Below, in pieces: positions 36,801 through 44,873 of a DNA stretch of 64,000 nucleotides. Where the stretch lies: positions 62,001 through 126,000 of the forward strand of contig NZ_QKYU01000008.1 in assembly GCF_003253705.1 (NCBI RefSeq), in the 5' to 3' direction. Within the stretch, counting starts at the first letter, position 1, and every line of letters starts with the position of its first letter. The DNA comes from Humitalea rosea. GTDB taxonomy: Bacteria; Pseudomonadota; Alphaproteobacteria; Acetobacterales; Acetobacteraceae. The position numbers and the translations under genes are program-made. Below the pieces are notes generated by a model. That model saw only the letters and a program-made list of their open reading frames with translations, did no database searches and had not been told where the DNA came from.

Positions 36801-36932
36801 CTGTCGCAACTGCTGACGCTCTATACCACGCCGGTGATCTACCTTGCGCTGGAACGGCTGGCGGCGCCGCGGCGGGCGCCGTTGCAGCCGATCTCAGCAA
36901 CCGCCCTGGCTCGGGCGGGCGATTCCGCCTGA
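33816..36932 (+). CDS. RND multidrug efflux permease (MdtC-like)
   Basis: A 1038-residue RND transporter starting MAISAPFIARPIGTSLL. Helix 4 contains VGFVVDDAIVMIEN with the paired aspartates, and helix 10 contains KKNAIMMVDFALDHE. It is a paralogue of the preceding pump but diverged throughout, especially in the porter loops. In MdtBC systems one subunit drives proton coupling while the other binds substrate; which does what here cannot be told from sequence. It is the last gene of the four-gene operon. The 89-base gap to the convergent DUF6285 gene shows no strong terminator. Confidence 0.9.
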   Translation: MAISAPFIARPIGTSLLAIGLALVGMVAYFDLPVAPLPKVDFPTIAVSASQPGADPAIMASSVAAPLERRLGEIPGVSELTSSSSLGSTTVIIQFDLSRSIESAARDVQAAINAAGPDLPSGLSSPPRFRKLNPGDAPVMILALTSDTVTSGEIYDAADSVVVPRLSQVEGTAQVNIAGAEQPAIRIAVDPAAATAANVSLEQIRSAITAANVTQATGLLDDPLQSAAIAVNDRLETAEEFGNIIVRQANGAMLPLRGIATVELGARDRRQAGQYNGRPAVILTVYKQADANVLEVVGNIRALLPDLQRWMPAGIDVTIMRDRSETIRASVEEVQVTLLITIVLVVLVVAAFLRRTSAIFAAGVAVPLSLLGTLAVMWLVGYSLDNLSLMALTISVGFVVDDAIVMIENMARMTERGMRPIQAALEGARQIGFTVVSMSLSLIAVFIPLLFMGGIVGRMFREFAATLSIAVAISAVVSLTVTPMLAAHLARQAPRPPGWFGRGFEAVMEWLIHGYMRSLAVALRHRTLMLLMTFALVGLTVWLYTVVPKGFFPEQDSGLLQGAAMAQPDTSFQQMTVYQERVMAVIRADPAVENASASVGGGGFFGSSSSIRLQIALTPQAARPGINANAVINRLRGPLGTVTGVQTFLRPTGDINIGGRQGNGSYSYALLTPDLDDLGLWSERLVQQLRSLPAVTDVSSDQERTGLVSRLVIDRNAAARLGVSISALDGALNNAFAQRQVSTIYRSRNQYKVILEIDPRLTEDPAQLQRIFVPGRDGPVPLGALVQLERGIAPRSIRHQGLFPAATISFNLAENTSLGEAAAVIEKAVLDIQMPATVRGEFAGNALAFQSFQSGLPLLILAALLTIYIVLGVLYESLIHPLTILSTLPTAGIGALLALLVTGTPFTVIALIGVILLMGIVKKNAIMMVDFALDHERAGGEGGMVAILEACRERFRPILMTTLAALFGAVPLAFATGPGAELRQPLGITIIGGLLLSQLLTLYTTPVIYLALERLAAPRRAPLQPISATALARAGDSA

Positions 36933-37021
36933 GCTGACGTGCTCTACCGCCCACCACCCGCTGCCCATACCCTCGACGGTGCTGGCCGTTGCCGCGGGCA
37001 ACCTTCGTGCCTTTTGCTGTC

Positions 37022-37336
37022 CTAGCCTTGCGGCGCCTGCAAACTCCGCGGCGCGCTCACCGCGCAGCGGGCCCGTGTCAGCGCGCGCAGCGCCTGCGCG
37101 GTCGCGGCATGCGTGGCCGAGCCGGGGTCGTGCAGCCCCGCCCTGATCCCGGCAGCGAGCCCCGGGGCGATCTCCGGCGCCGCCGCGGCCTCGGATGCGC
37201 GTTCGGCGATGCCCATGGCATTGGCAATCATGCGCGCCTGGAACTGCAAGGCCTCGGGCAGCGCCGGCAACAGCGCGTGCAGCAACAGGCTGCGTGCGGT
37301 GGCGAGCAGATCGCCGGCATCGGGCTTTTCAAGCAT
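37022..37336 (-). CDS. DUF6285-type small protein, LvaB-like partner of the APH kinase
   Basis: A 104-residue, alanine-rich, all-helical protein (MLEKPDAGDLLATARSLLL). It is the last gene of the leftward operon and its start overlaps the stop of the phosphotransferase gene by eight bases. In the characterised Pseudomonas LvaABCDE pathway a small protein of this size (LvaB) binds the APH-type kinase LvaA and is needed for its activity. Position and size point to that role here. I infer this from context because the sequence itself has no catalytic motif. Confidence 0.65.
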   Translation of the reverse strand: MLEKPDAGDLLATARSLLLHALLPALPEALQFQARMIANAMGIAERASEAAAAPEIAPGLAAGIRAGLHDPGSATHAATAQALRALTRARCAVSAPRSLQAPQG

Positions 37337-38327
37337 TGGCCGCCTCCACCATGTCCAGCACTTCCCATTCCAGGCCCGGCACCAGGTGGCCGGTCAGGGC
37401 CAGCTCCAGGCTACGCTCGGTGCCGGAGATGTGGCGCTCGGCCTGGTCGATCGCGATCAGCGCCCAGCGGATCGTCGCCGCCAGTTCCCACCAGCGCACC
37501 CGCGCCGGCTCGGCCCTCGTGCCCGATGCCGCCTCGTAGGCTGCATAAAGCTCCGCGCGATCGCCGATCCCTCCGGCCTCGCGCAAAAAATTGCCGAAGC
37601 GCCAGCAGGGCGCGCAGAGCCAGCCCAGATCGGCGTGCGGATCGCCCCAGGCGGCGAATTCCCAGTCCAGCACGGCGGTCAGCCCCGCCTCGGTGACCAT
37701 CAGATTGCCGGTACGGAAATCATTGTGGCAGAGCACCGCCGGGAGCGGCGCCGGCGCCGTCAGCTCCAGATGCCGCAGCCCCCATTCCAGCACCGGCCGC
37801 GGCTCCCGCTGCCGGTCCAGCGCGGCGCGGGAGGCGGCAATGAAGGCGAGGCCCGCATCCTCCGGCGGCGCGCCCAGGAAGGGCAGCTCCGGCCGCGGCG
37901 GGCGGATGGCGTGGATGCGCGCGAGTTCCTCGCCAAGCCGCCGCACCAGCGCATGCCGCCCACCGCCGGCGGTGTCGGATTTCACCAGCCGATGCCCGGC
38001 GGTGATGCCCGCGACCCGGCGCATCACGAAGAAGGGCGCGCCCGTCACGGACAGATCCTCGCAGAGGAACAGCGGTTCCGGCACCGTGACCCCGGCGGCG
38101 AAGGCGACGCGCAGCAGCGCATATTCCGCCGCGCGCGGCAGCGAGACATCCAGCACCGCCGCACTGTCCGTGCGCAGCACCCAGGCGGCCTCCCCGCCCG
38201 GCCAGGACACATCCAGCGCCCAGTTCTGCTGGATCGCGCCGCCGGCCAGCAACCAGCGTTGCCGGATGACGAGATGCGGCTGCCCCGAGGCCTGCCGCAG
38301 CCAATCGGTCAGCCGCAGCTCATCCAT
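37329..38327 (-). CDS. APH-family phosphotransferase, LvaA-like 4-hydroxyacyl-CoA kinase
   Basis: A 332-residue protein of the aminoglycoside-phosphotransferase fold. The catalytic loop is LCHNDFRTGNLMV, and the Mg-binding motif is VLDWEFAAWGDPHADLGWL. Despite the fold name, the family next to an acyl-CoA dehydrogenase (as in human ACAD10/11 and bacterial LvaA) phosphorylates the 4-hydroxyl of hydroxyacyl-CoAs rather than antibiotics. The start at 38327 gives MDELRLTDWLR and overlaps the dehydrogenase stop by eight bases. A longer leader from 38414 would lie inside the dehydrogenase gene and is unlikely. Antibiotic resistance is a poor reading here. Confidence 0.8.
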   Translation of the reverse strand: MDELRLTDWLRQASGQPHLVIRQRWLLAGGAIQQNWALDVSWPGGEAAWVLRTDSAAVLDVSLPRAAEYALLRVAFAAGVTVPEPLFLCEDLSVTGAPFFVMRRVAGITAGHRLVKSDTAGGGRHALVRRLGEELARIHAIRPPRPELPFLGAPPEDAGLAFIAASRAALDRQREPRPVLEWGLRHLELTAPAPLPAVLCHNDFRTGNLMVTEAGLTAVLDWEFAAWGDPHADLGWLCAPCWRFGNFLREAGGIGDRAELYAAYEAASGTRAEPARVRWWELAATIRWALIAIDQAERHISGTERSLELALTGHLVPGLEWEVLDMVEAANA

Positions 38328-39528
38328 GCGCGGGCTTGCCCCAGGCGAAGAACTCCGCGCCCTCACGCCGCAGCGCATTGGCGATGACCATGCGATGCAC
38401 CTCCGAGGCGCCATCGACCAGCCGCGCCTGACGCGCGTAGCGGTACATCCACTCCACCACCGTGTCCTTGGAATAGCCGCGCGCGCCGAGCAGTTGCAGC
38501 GCGGTATCCACCGCCTTGTGCAGCGCCTCCGATGCCACGATCTTGGCCATCGACACCTCGTTGCGCGCGAAGCCGCCCTGGTCGATCACCCAGGCGGCCT
38601 TCATCGTCAGCAGCCGGCTCATCTCGATCTCCATCGCGGCCTGGCCGAGCAGCCCCTGCACGCTTTCCTTCTCGATCAGCCTGGTCCCGAAGGATTCCCG
38701 CCGCGACGCATACTCCATGGCGATTTCCAGCGACCGCTTGGCAAGCCCGGTCCAGCGCATGCAATGCGTCAGCCGCGCAGTGCCGAGCCGGATCTGCGTC
38801 AGCTTCAGCCCGTCACCGATGCCCATGAGCCGGTTCTCATCGGGAATCTCCAGACCTTCAAAGGCAAGTTCACAATGCCCGCCATGTTCCTCCGGCCCCA
38901 TGATCGGAATGCGCCGCACCACGCGCCAGCCCGGCTGGTCGGCATGGAACAGGAACGCCGTCAGGCCTTTTCGCTCATCATCCGAGGTCCGTGCGATCAG
39001 GATGAAGTGCTTCGCATTTCCCGCCCCGGTGATGTAGTGCTTCCGCCCGGTGATGACCCAGGTATCGCCGCGCCGCTCCGCCTTGGTATAGGTCAGCGAG
39101 GGGTCGGAGCCGCAGCCATCGGGCTCGGTCATCGCGAAGCTGGACTGCACCGCGCCATCGACGATCGGTTGCAGCCAACGGGTTTTTTGGACCTCGGTCG
39201 CGACCTTTTCCAGCACGATCATGTTGCCGTCGTCGGGCGCGGCGGAGTTGAACACCACGGGGCCAAAAATGCTGCGGTTCATCTCCTCGTAGCAGGGCGC
39301 CATCTCCGCGACCTTCAGCCCGCCGCCGCCACGGTGTTTCGGCATCTGCAAGGCCCAGAGCCCGGCCGCCTTGGCCTCCGCGCGCACCGCCTGCAACAGC
39401 GGCGGCTGGATGTTGTCGTGCTCATCATAGCTGGCGCGATCGGCCTCCAGCGGGATCAGCCGCTGATCGACGAAACCGCGGATACGCAGGCGCAGGGCCT
39501 CGACCTCGGGGCTGAGCGAGAAATCCAT
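38320..39528 (-). CDS. acyl-CoA dehydrogenase family protein, LvaC/ACAD10-11-like
   Basis: A 402-residue flavoprotein. The FAD-binding stretch has SFAMTEPDGCGSDPSL and WVITGRKHYITGAGNAKH. The C-terminal helical domain has QLLGARGYSKDTVVEW. The catalytic-base region reads ARLVDGASEVHRMV, with Asp where classic dehydrogenases have Glu, as is usual in the ACAD10/11 branch. In the Lva pathway LvaC removes phosphate from the 4-phosphoacyl-CoA and helps convert it to the 3-hydroxyacyl-CoA. The gene lies ten bases after the SDR gene and overlaps the kinase gene. An ordinary beta-oxidation dehydrogenase is the alternative, but the neighbours argue against it. Confidence 0.83.
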   Translation of the reverse strand: MDFSLSPEVEALRLRIRGFVDQRLIPLEADRASYDEHDNIQPPLLQAVRAEAKAAGLWALQMPKHRGGGGLKVAEMAPCYEEMNRSIFGPVVFNSAAPDDGNMIVLEKVATEVQKTRWLQPIVDGAVQSSFAMTEPDGCGSDPSLTYTKAERRGDTWVITGRKHYITGAGNAKHFILIARTSDDERKGLTAFLFHADQPGWRVVRRIPIMGPEEHGGHCELAFEGLEIPDENRLMGIGDGLKLTQIRLGTARLTHCMRWTGLAKRSLEIAMEYASRRESFGTRLIEKESVQGLLGQAAMEIEMSRLLTMKAAWVIDQGGFARNEVSMAKIVASEALHKAVDTALQLLGARGYSKDTVVEWMYRYARQARLVDGASEVHRMVIANALRREGAEFFAWGKPAHG

Positions 39529-39538
39529 GGTTGCAGTC

Positions 39539-40291
39539 CTAGAGTGGGTTCACGGAATGCCCGCCATCCACCACCAGCACGGCGCCCGTCATATGGGCGC
39601 CGGCCGTGGCGGAGGCGAGGAGGAGGAAAGGCGCGGTCAGATCCTCGGGCGTGCCGAGGCGCCGCTGCGGGATGCGGCGGATCATCGCCTGGCCAGGTTC
39701 GGAGGCGAAGAATTCGGCATTGATCCCGGTCGCGACATAGCCCGGCGCCAGCGCATTCACCCGGATATTGTAGCGCGCGAGTTCCACCGCCATCTGCCGC
39801 GTCAACTGGTTCAGCCCCGCCTTGGCGGCGGTGTAGCCGGCAACCCCGGCGATGACGCGATCGCCGAGGATGGAGGCGATGTTGACGATGGAGCCCGGCT
39901 GCTTCGCCGTGACCAGACGGCGCGCGCCCTCCTGCCCCACCAGGAAGCAGCCACGCAGGTTCACATCGAGCACGCCGTCCCAATCCTCAATGCTCTGTTG
40001 CAGGAAGGGGCGGGTGACCGCGATGCCGGCGCAGTTGACGATGATGTCGCAGACGCCGCCGAGCCCCTGTTCCGCCGCATCATAACCGGCCAGGACGGAC
40101 TCCGGCGAGGTCACATCCATCGCCACCGCCACCGCGCCCTCGCCCAACTCCGCTGCCAGCGTCTCGATCCGATCGACACGCCGGGCCGCCAGCGCCACGC
40201 GCGCGCCCGCCGCGTGCAGCACGCGGGAAAAATGCGCGCCCAGGACGCCGGATGCGCCGGAGACCAGCGCGACCCGCCCGTTGACGCTCAC
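39539..40291 (-). CDS. short-chain dehydrogenase, LvaD-like
   Basis: A 250-residue NAD(P)-dependent oxidoreductase. The cofactor loop is SGASGVLGAHF, followed by VNCAGIA (NAG motif), the catalytic Ser in SIVNIASILG and YTAAKAG (YxxxK). It ends LVVDGGHSVNPL, typical of classical SDRs. The start is a GTG inside the stop of the ligase gene (GTGA), which removes an improbable leader. In the Lva pathway the equivalent enzyme reduces the 4-oxoacyl-CoA to 4-hydroxyacyl-CoA before phosphorylation. The actual substrate here is inferred only from the operon. Confidence 0.82.
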   Translation of the reverse strand: MSVNGRVALVSGASGVLGAHFSRVLHAAGARVALAARRVDRIETLAAELGEGAVAVAMDVTSPESVLAGYDAAEQGLGGVCDIIVNCAGIAVTRPFLQQSIEDWDGVLDVNLRGCFLVGQEGARRLVTAKQPGSIVNIASILGDRVIAGVAGYTAAKAGLNQLTRQMAVELARYNIRVNALAPGYVATGINAEFFASEPGQAMIRRIPQRRLGTPEDLTAPFLLLASATAGAHMTGAVLVVDGGHSVNPL

Positions 40292-41898
40292 GACGGCAAC
40301 TCCCGCGCCTGATCGCGCAGCACGTTCTTCTGCACCTTGCCGGTGGCGGTGCGCGGCAGCGGGCCGAAGACCACGCTGCGCGGCACCTTGTAGCGGGCGA
40401 GGTTCTCGCGGCACCAGGCGATCACCGCCTCGGCGTCCAGCGCCTCGGCATCCTCGGGGCGGATGCTGACGAAGGCGCAGGGGCTCTCGCCCCAGACGTC
40501 ATCGGGCCGCGCCACCACCGCCGCCTCCAGCACCAGCGGATGGCGGTGCAGCACCTCCTCGACCTCAAGGCTGGAGATGTTCTCGCCCCCGGAAATGATG
40601 ATGTCCTTGGAGCGGTCCTTCACCTCGATGTAGCCATCGGGGTGTCGCACCGCGAGGTCCCCGGTATGGAACCAGCCGCCGGCAAAGGCCCGCGCGGTCG
40701 CCTCCGGCGCCTTGAGGTAGCCGGTCATCACCGTATTCCCACGGATCATGATCTCGCCGAGGCTGACGCCGTCACAGGGCAGTTCGCGCATGGTGTCGGG
40801 GTCGGCGACCATCGCTTCCTCCAGGGTCAGCAGCGGCACGCCCTGCCGCGCCATCAGCCGCGAGCGCGCGACGACACCCAGCCCATCCCACGCCTCCTGC
40901 CAGGCGCAGAACAGCGAGGGGCCATAGGTTTCGGTCAGCCCGTACAGATGGGTGACGCCGAAGCCCGCCGCCTCCATCGCCTCGATCACCGCACTCGGAG
41001 GTGCGGCGCCGCCGGTCGCGATCTGCACCGGATGATCGAAGGCGGTGCGCTCGGCGGCGGGCGCGCGGGCGAGCATGCCGAGCACGACCGGGGCGGCGCA
41101 GAAATGCGAGACCTTGTGCTGTGCCACCAGCCGATAGATCGCCGCGGCCTCGACCTTGCGCAGACAGACATGCATGCCGCCCGCGGCGGTGACGGCCCAG
41201 GGGTAGCTCCAGCCGTTGCAATGGAACATCGGCAAGGTCCAGAGATACACCGAGCGCGGCCCCAGCCCGAAGGTCAGCGCATTGCCCATGGCGTTCAGAT
41301 AGGCGCCGCGATGGCTGTAGAGCACGCCCTTCGGGTCGCCCACGGTGCCCGAGGTGTAGTTCAGCGCGATGGCCGCCGTCTCATCCTCCGGCGGGGTCCA
41401 GGGGAAGGCGGGATCGCCGGCCTCCAGCAGCGCCTCGTAGCTGGTCGCGGCCAGCGGCGGGTGGCCGGGGGCGGCGGGGTCGTCGATCTCGATCAGCACC
41501 GGCGGCGCGGCCAGCAGCGCCAGCGCGGCGCGGACCACCGCGCCCCATTCCCGGTCGGCAATGAGAAGCTTCGCTTCGCCATGGCGCAGGATCAGCGCCA
41601 GGGTCGCGGCATCGACGCGGGTGTTGATGGCATTCAGCACGGCGCCGGCGGCGGGGACGCCGAAATGCGCCTCCAGCAGTTCCGGCCCATTGGGGGCCAG
41701 CACCGCCACGGTATCGCCCGGCCCGATCCCCGCGCCACGCAGCGCCGAGGCGAGGCGGCGGCAACGGGCGAAGACCTCGGCATAGCTGCGGCGCAGATCG
41801 CCATGGATCACCGCGGTCCGGTCGGGCCAGGCCTCGGCCGCACGGCGCAGGAAGCTGATCGGCGAAAGGGGGACGTGGTTGGCCGTCCGGTCAGCCAT
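40288..41898 (-). CDS. acyl-CoA synthetase (AMP-forming), LvaE-like
   Basis: A 536-residue ANL-superfamily ligase. It has the AMP-binding loop LNYTSGTVGDPKGVLYSH, the A5 motif GLTETYGP, GWFHTGDLAVRHPDGYIEV, the hinge KDRSKDIIISGGENISSLE and the lysine motif PRTATGKVQK. It activates a carboxylic acid to acyl-CoA through an acyl-adenylate. As first gene of the operon it would make the CoA thioester used by the SDR, kinase and dehydrogenase encoded after it. The start at 41898 has AGGA eight to nine bases upstream; an ATG at 41907 is the alternative. Medium-chain fatty-acid ligase activity is possible in isolation, but the context favours a short 4-oxo or 4-hydroxy acid. Confidence 0.83.
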   Translation of the reverse strand: MADRTANHVPLSPISFLRRAAEAWPDRTAVIHGDLRRSYAEVFARCRRLASALRGAGIGPGDTVAVLAPNGPELLEAHFGVPAAGAVLNAINTRVDAATLALILRHGEAKLLIADREWGAVVRAALALLAAPPVLIEIDDPAAPGHPPLAATSYEALLEAGDPAFPWTPPEDETAAIALNYTSGTVGDPKGVLYSHRGAYLNAMGNALTFGLGPRSVYLWTLPMFHCNGWSYPWAVTAAGGMHVCLRKVEAAAIYRLVAQHKVSHFCAAPVVLGMLARAPAAERTAFDHPVQIATGGAAPPSAVIEAMEAAGFGVTHLYGLTETYGPSLFCAWQEAWDGLGVVARSRLMARQGVPLLTLEEAMVADPDTMRELPCDGVSLGEIMIRGNTVMTGYLKAPEATARAFAGGWFHTGDLAVRHPDGYIEVKDRSKDIIISGGENISSLEVEEVLHRHPLVLEAAVVARPDDVWGESPCAFVSIRPEDAEALDAEAVIAWCRENLARYKVPRSVVFGPLPRTATGKVQKNVLRDQARELPS

Positions 41899-41970
41899 GC
41901 GGCCCATCCTGCCGGCCCCTGTGTAGCCCTGGCCCCCTGCACAACCCTGGCATCGCATCCTCCGATTTTT

Positions 41971-41992
41971 CGCCGATCTTCGACCATCGGCG
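41971..41992. promoter_or_regulatory. inverted repeat between the ligase and CoA-transferase genes
   Basis: CGCCGAT (41971-41977) and ATCGGCG (41986-41992) form a perfect seven-base inverted repeat around eight bases. It sits in the 250-base divergent promoter region, about 75 bases from the ligase start, and is a possible operator for either operon. Confidence 0.3.
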
Positions 41993-42147
41993 GCGTGCGG
42001 TCACGCCCTATCGGGCGGGCGGGATCGGTCGCCGGGCGGCGTTTGCGCGACGAAGCCCTCCGGAGCCCGTCATTGCTGCCATGAACGGGCGGGCCTATGG
42101 CCGTGGTGCGGGGGGTGGACGCTGCCCCCATCATGCAGGAGATGCGC

Positions 42148-43551
42148 ATGGGCTTCCCTCCCCCCTCCGGCGGCACGGCGGCCCTGGCGGGACTCTGGGC
42201 CGCACTCGGCCTGCCGGAAGCGGCGCTGTCCCAGGTGGCGCTGACCGGCACCGATCCGGTGCTGCCCTCCTCCTTCGCGGTCGGCACCGCGGCGCAGGCG
42301 AGCATCGCCGCGGCCGCCCTGGCCGCGACCGAGGTGCATCGCCGGCGCGGCGGCGGGCCGCAGCAGGTGGCGGTGGCGATGCGCGATGCCGCCATCGAAT
42401 TCCGCTCCGAACGCTACCTGCGGATCGGCGAGGGCGTGGCGCCGGAGCTGTGGGACGCGATCGCCGGCCTCTACCGCTGCCAGGATGGCTGGGTGCGGCT
42501 CCACACCAATTTCCCGCATCACCGCGACGGCATCCTGCGCCTGCTCGGCGTGGCCCATGACCGCGCTTCGGTCGCGGCGGCGCTGGCGCGGCGCGGGGCG
42601 AAGGCCTTCGAGCAGGCGGCGGCCGAGGCCGGGCTGGTCGTGGCCGCCTTGCGCGACTTCGAGGAATGGGATGCCTCCGAGGCCGGGCGCGCGGTCGCGG
42701 CCGAACCGCTGGTGGCGGTGGAGCGGATCGGCGATGCCCCGCCCCAGCCGATGCCGCTGGGCGCGCGGCCGCTCGAAGGGCTGCGCGTGCTGGAGCTGAC
42801 GCGGATCATCGCGGGCCCCGTCGCCGGGCGCGTGCTGGCCGCGCATGGCGCGGAGGTGCTGCATATCTCGGCACCGCATTTGCCGCAGGTCGAGCCGCTG
42901 GTGATCGACACCGGGCGCGGCAAGCGCAGCGCCACGCTGGATCTGCGGCAGGAGGCCGATCTTGGCCGCTTCCGCGCGCTCGCGGCCGGGACGGATGTGG
43001 TGCTGCAATCCTACCGGCCGGGGGCGCTGGAGGGGTTCGGGCTGGGCCCCGAGGCGCTGGCCGGGCTGCGGCCGGGGCTGATCCACGCCTCGCTCTCGGC
43101 CTATGGCTTCACCGGGCCCTGGGCCGGGCGGCGCGGCTTCGACAGCCTGGTGCAAAGCGCCACCGGCCTGAACCGCGCCGAGGCCGCGGCCGCCGGCGGC
43201 GGCGAGCCGAAGGCGCTGCCGGCCCAGGTGCTGGACCATGCCGGGGGCACGCTGCTGGCGCTCGGCATACTGACGGCGCTGCTGCGCCGGATGGAGGAGG
43301 GCGGGTCCTGGCGGGTGCGCGTGTCGCTGGCGCGGACGGCGCTGTGGCTGCGCGGGTTGCCGCGGGTGGCGGCGGGGTTTGCCGTGGCGGACCCGGGGTT
43401 CGAGGATGTCCGTGACCGGCTGGACAGCGTCGAGAGCCCCTTCGGGCGGCTGTCGCTGGTGCGTGGCGCCGCCCGCCTGTCAGCCACGCCCGCGACCTGG
43501 GCGACGCCGCCGGTGACACTCGGCACGCATCGCCCGGAGTGGCGCGCTTAG
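42148..43551 (+). CDS. family III CoA-transferase (CaiB/BaiF-like)
   Basis: A 467-residue protein. The C-terminal half is a recognisable family III CoA-transferase core: LEGLRVLELTRIIAGPVAGR near residue 225, then HASLSAYGFTGPWAGRRGFD and DHAGGTLLALGIL. The N-terminal 220 residues look like a second, more diverged copy, so this belongs to the long two-domain subgroup. These enzymes move CoA between carboxylic acids. The start at 42148 has AGGAG six bases upstream; earlier in-frame ATGs at 42097 and 42133 lack that. It is divergent from the Lva-like operon, and its 3' end overlaps the convergent monooxygenase gene by four bases, stops included. The substrate is unknown. Confidence 0.78.
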   Translation: MGFPPPSGGTAALAGLWAALGLPEAALSQVALTGTDPVLPSSFAVGTAAQASIAAAALAATEVHRRRGGGPQQVAVAMRDAAIEFRSERYLRIGEGVAPELWDAIAGLYRCQDGWVRLHTNFPHHRDGILRLLGVAHDRASVAAALARRGAKAFEQAAAEAGLVVAALRDFEEWDASEAGRAVAAEPLVAVERIGDAPPQPMPLGARPLEGLRVLELTRIIAGPVAGRVLAAHGAEVLHISAPHLPQVEPLVIDTGRGKRSATLDLRQEADLGRFRALAAGTDVVLQSYRPGALEGFGLGPEALAGLRPGLIHASLSAYGFTGPWAGRRGFDSLVQSATGLNRAEAAAAGGGEPKALPAQVLDHAGGTLLALGILTALLRRMEEGGSWRVRVSLARTALWLRGLPRVAAGFAVADPGFEDVRDRLDSVESPFGRLSLVRGAARLSATPATWATPPVTLGTHRPEWRA

Positions 43552-44873
43552 CTGTAGCGATTCTTCGGCATCTTGGCGCCGAGGTTCTCGCGCAGCGTGG
43601 TGCCCTCGTATTCGGTGCGGAACATGCCGCGGCGGCGCAGTTCCGGCATGATGAAGGTGACGAAATCATCGAGGCCGAGCGGCAGGATCGGCGGGCAGAT
43701 GTTGAAGCCATCGGCCGCACCGGCGTCCACCCATGCCTCCATCTCATCCACCACCTGCGGCCCCGTGCCGATCAGCACGCGGGTGCCGAAGCCGGCCGCG
43801 GTGATGGTGTAGAGGTCGCGGATCGAGAGATTGTCGTTGCGCGCCATGGTCAGGAGATTCCGGGCGATGCTGCGGACCTTGGGATTGGTCGGCTCCGGCA
43901 CCGGGCCGTCGAGCGGATAGGCCGACAGATCGCCCATCTGGCCGTAAAGGTAGGACAGACCAAGCTGCGGCGGCACCAGCGCGTTCATCATGTCGTATTT
44001 TTCGCGCGCCTCGCTCTCGGTATGGCCGGTGAAGATGGTCAGCCCCGGCATGACCTTCAGCTCATCGCGCCCACGGCCGTATTTCTCCAACCGGTCCTTG
44101 AGGTTGTTGTAGTAGCCAAGCCCGGTTTCGAGATCATGCGAGACGGCGTAGACGACTTCGGCGCTGGCGGCGGCGATCTCCATGCCGACCTCCGACACGC
44201 CCGCCTGCACCAGGATCGGCCGGCCCTGCGGCGTGCGCTTCACGCTGAGCGGCCCCTGCACGCGGAAATGCTTGCCGACGTGGTTCAGCGCATGCAGCTT
44301 GGCGGGGTCGAAGAAGCGCCCGCTCGCCTTGTCCATGCAGAGCGCGTCTTCCTCCCAACTGTCCCACAAGCCCTTGACCACCTCGACGAACTCGGCGGCG
44401 CGCTCGTAGCGCGTGGCGTATTCGACGTGCTCCTCGCGGTTGAAGTTCCGCGCCTCGGCATCGGACCAGGAGGTGACGATGTTCCACCCGGCGCGCCCGC
44501 CGCTGATGTGGTCGAGCGAGGCGAATTTGCGCGCGATGTGGAAGGGCTCGTTGTAGGTGGTGGAGGCGGTGGAGACCAGGCCGATGCGGCTGGTCACCGC
44601 CGACAGCGCCGAGAGCAGGGTCAGCGGCTCCAGCTCCGCCGTCTGCGCCGATTGGCTGAGCGCGCCGGGGGGCTCGTCCCGCGCACGGATGCCGATGCCA
44701 TCGGCAAGGAAGACCATGTCGAATTTCGCGGCCTCGGCGGTCTGCGCCACGCGGATGAAATGCGACAGCTTGGACGCGCCGGCCGGGTCCGCATCCGGAT
44801 GGCGCCAGGCCGCGGCGTGATAGCCGAGGTAGCGCATGGACAGGCCGAGCTTGATCTGTGGACGAGTGGTCAT
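43548..44873 (-). CDS. flavin-dependent monooxygenase of the NtaA/SnaA/DszA family
   Basis: A 441-residue luciferase-like (LLM) oxidoreductase starting MTTRPQIKLGLSMRYLGYH. The family signature includes AKFDMVFLADGIG, GRAGWNIVTSWSDAEARNF and VQGLWDSWEEDA-like VVKGLWDSWEEDAL. These enzymes use reduced flavin and oxygen to cleave C-N, C-S or similar bonds (nitrilotriacetate, dibenzothiophene sulfone and others). The start at 44873 overlaps the upstream ABC ATPase stop by ATGA, so it is the last gene of the transporter operon. That suggests it acts on the imported compound. The substrate cannot be named. Confidence 0.85.
   Translation of the reverse strand: MTTRPQIKLGLSMRYLGYHAAAWRHPDADPAGASKLSHFIRVAQTAEAAKFDMVFLADGIGIRARDEPPGALSQSAQTAELEPLTLLSALSAVTSRIGLVSTASTTYNEPFHIARKFASLDHISGGRAGWNIVTSWSDAEARNFNREEHVEYATRYERAAEFVEVVKGLWDSWEEDALCMDKASGRFFDPAKLHALNHVGKHFRVQGPLSVKRTPQGRPILVQAGVSEVGMEIAAASAEVVYAVSHDLETGLGYYNNLKDRLEKYGRGRDELKVMPGLTIFTGHTESEAREKYDMMNALVPPQLGLSYLYGQMGDLSAYPLDGPVPEPTNPKVRSIARNLLTMARNDNLSIRDLYTITAAGFGTRVLIGTGPQVVDEMEAWVDAGAADGFNICPPILPLGLDDFVTFIMPELRRRGMFRTEYEGTTLRENLGAKMPKNRYS

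Noticed and set aside
30437-36809. Two leftward frames of more than 1000 codons opposite the RND genes
   Set aside because: The plus strand holds two intact RND permeases with all signature motifs. The antisense products are His/Arg/Gln-rich with no fold.
37329-38327. Aminoglycoside resistance gene
   Set aside because: The APH fold is shared with hydroxyacyl-CoA kinases, and the overlapping dehydrogenase, SDR and ligase genes point to metabolism.
41971-41992. Rho-independent terminator between the ligase and CoA-transferase genes
   Set aside because: The genes are divergent, so nothing should terminate here. The T tract precedes rather than follows the hairpin on the plus strand. It was kept only as a possible operator.
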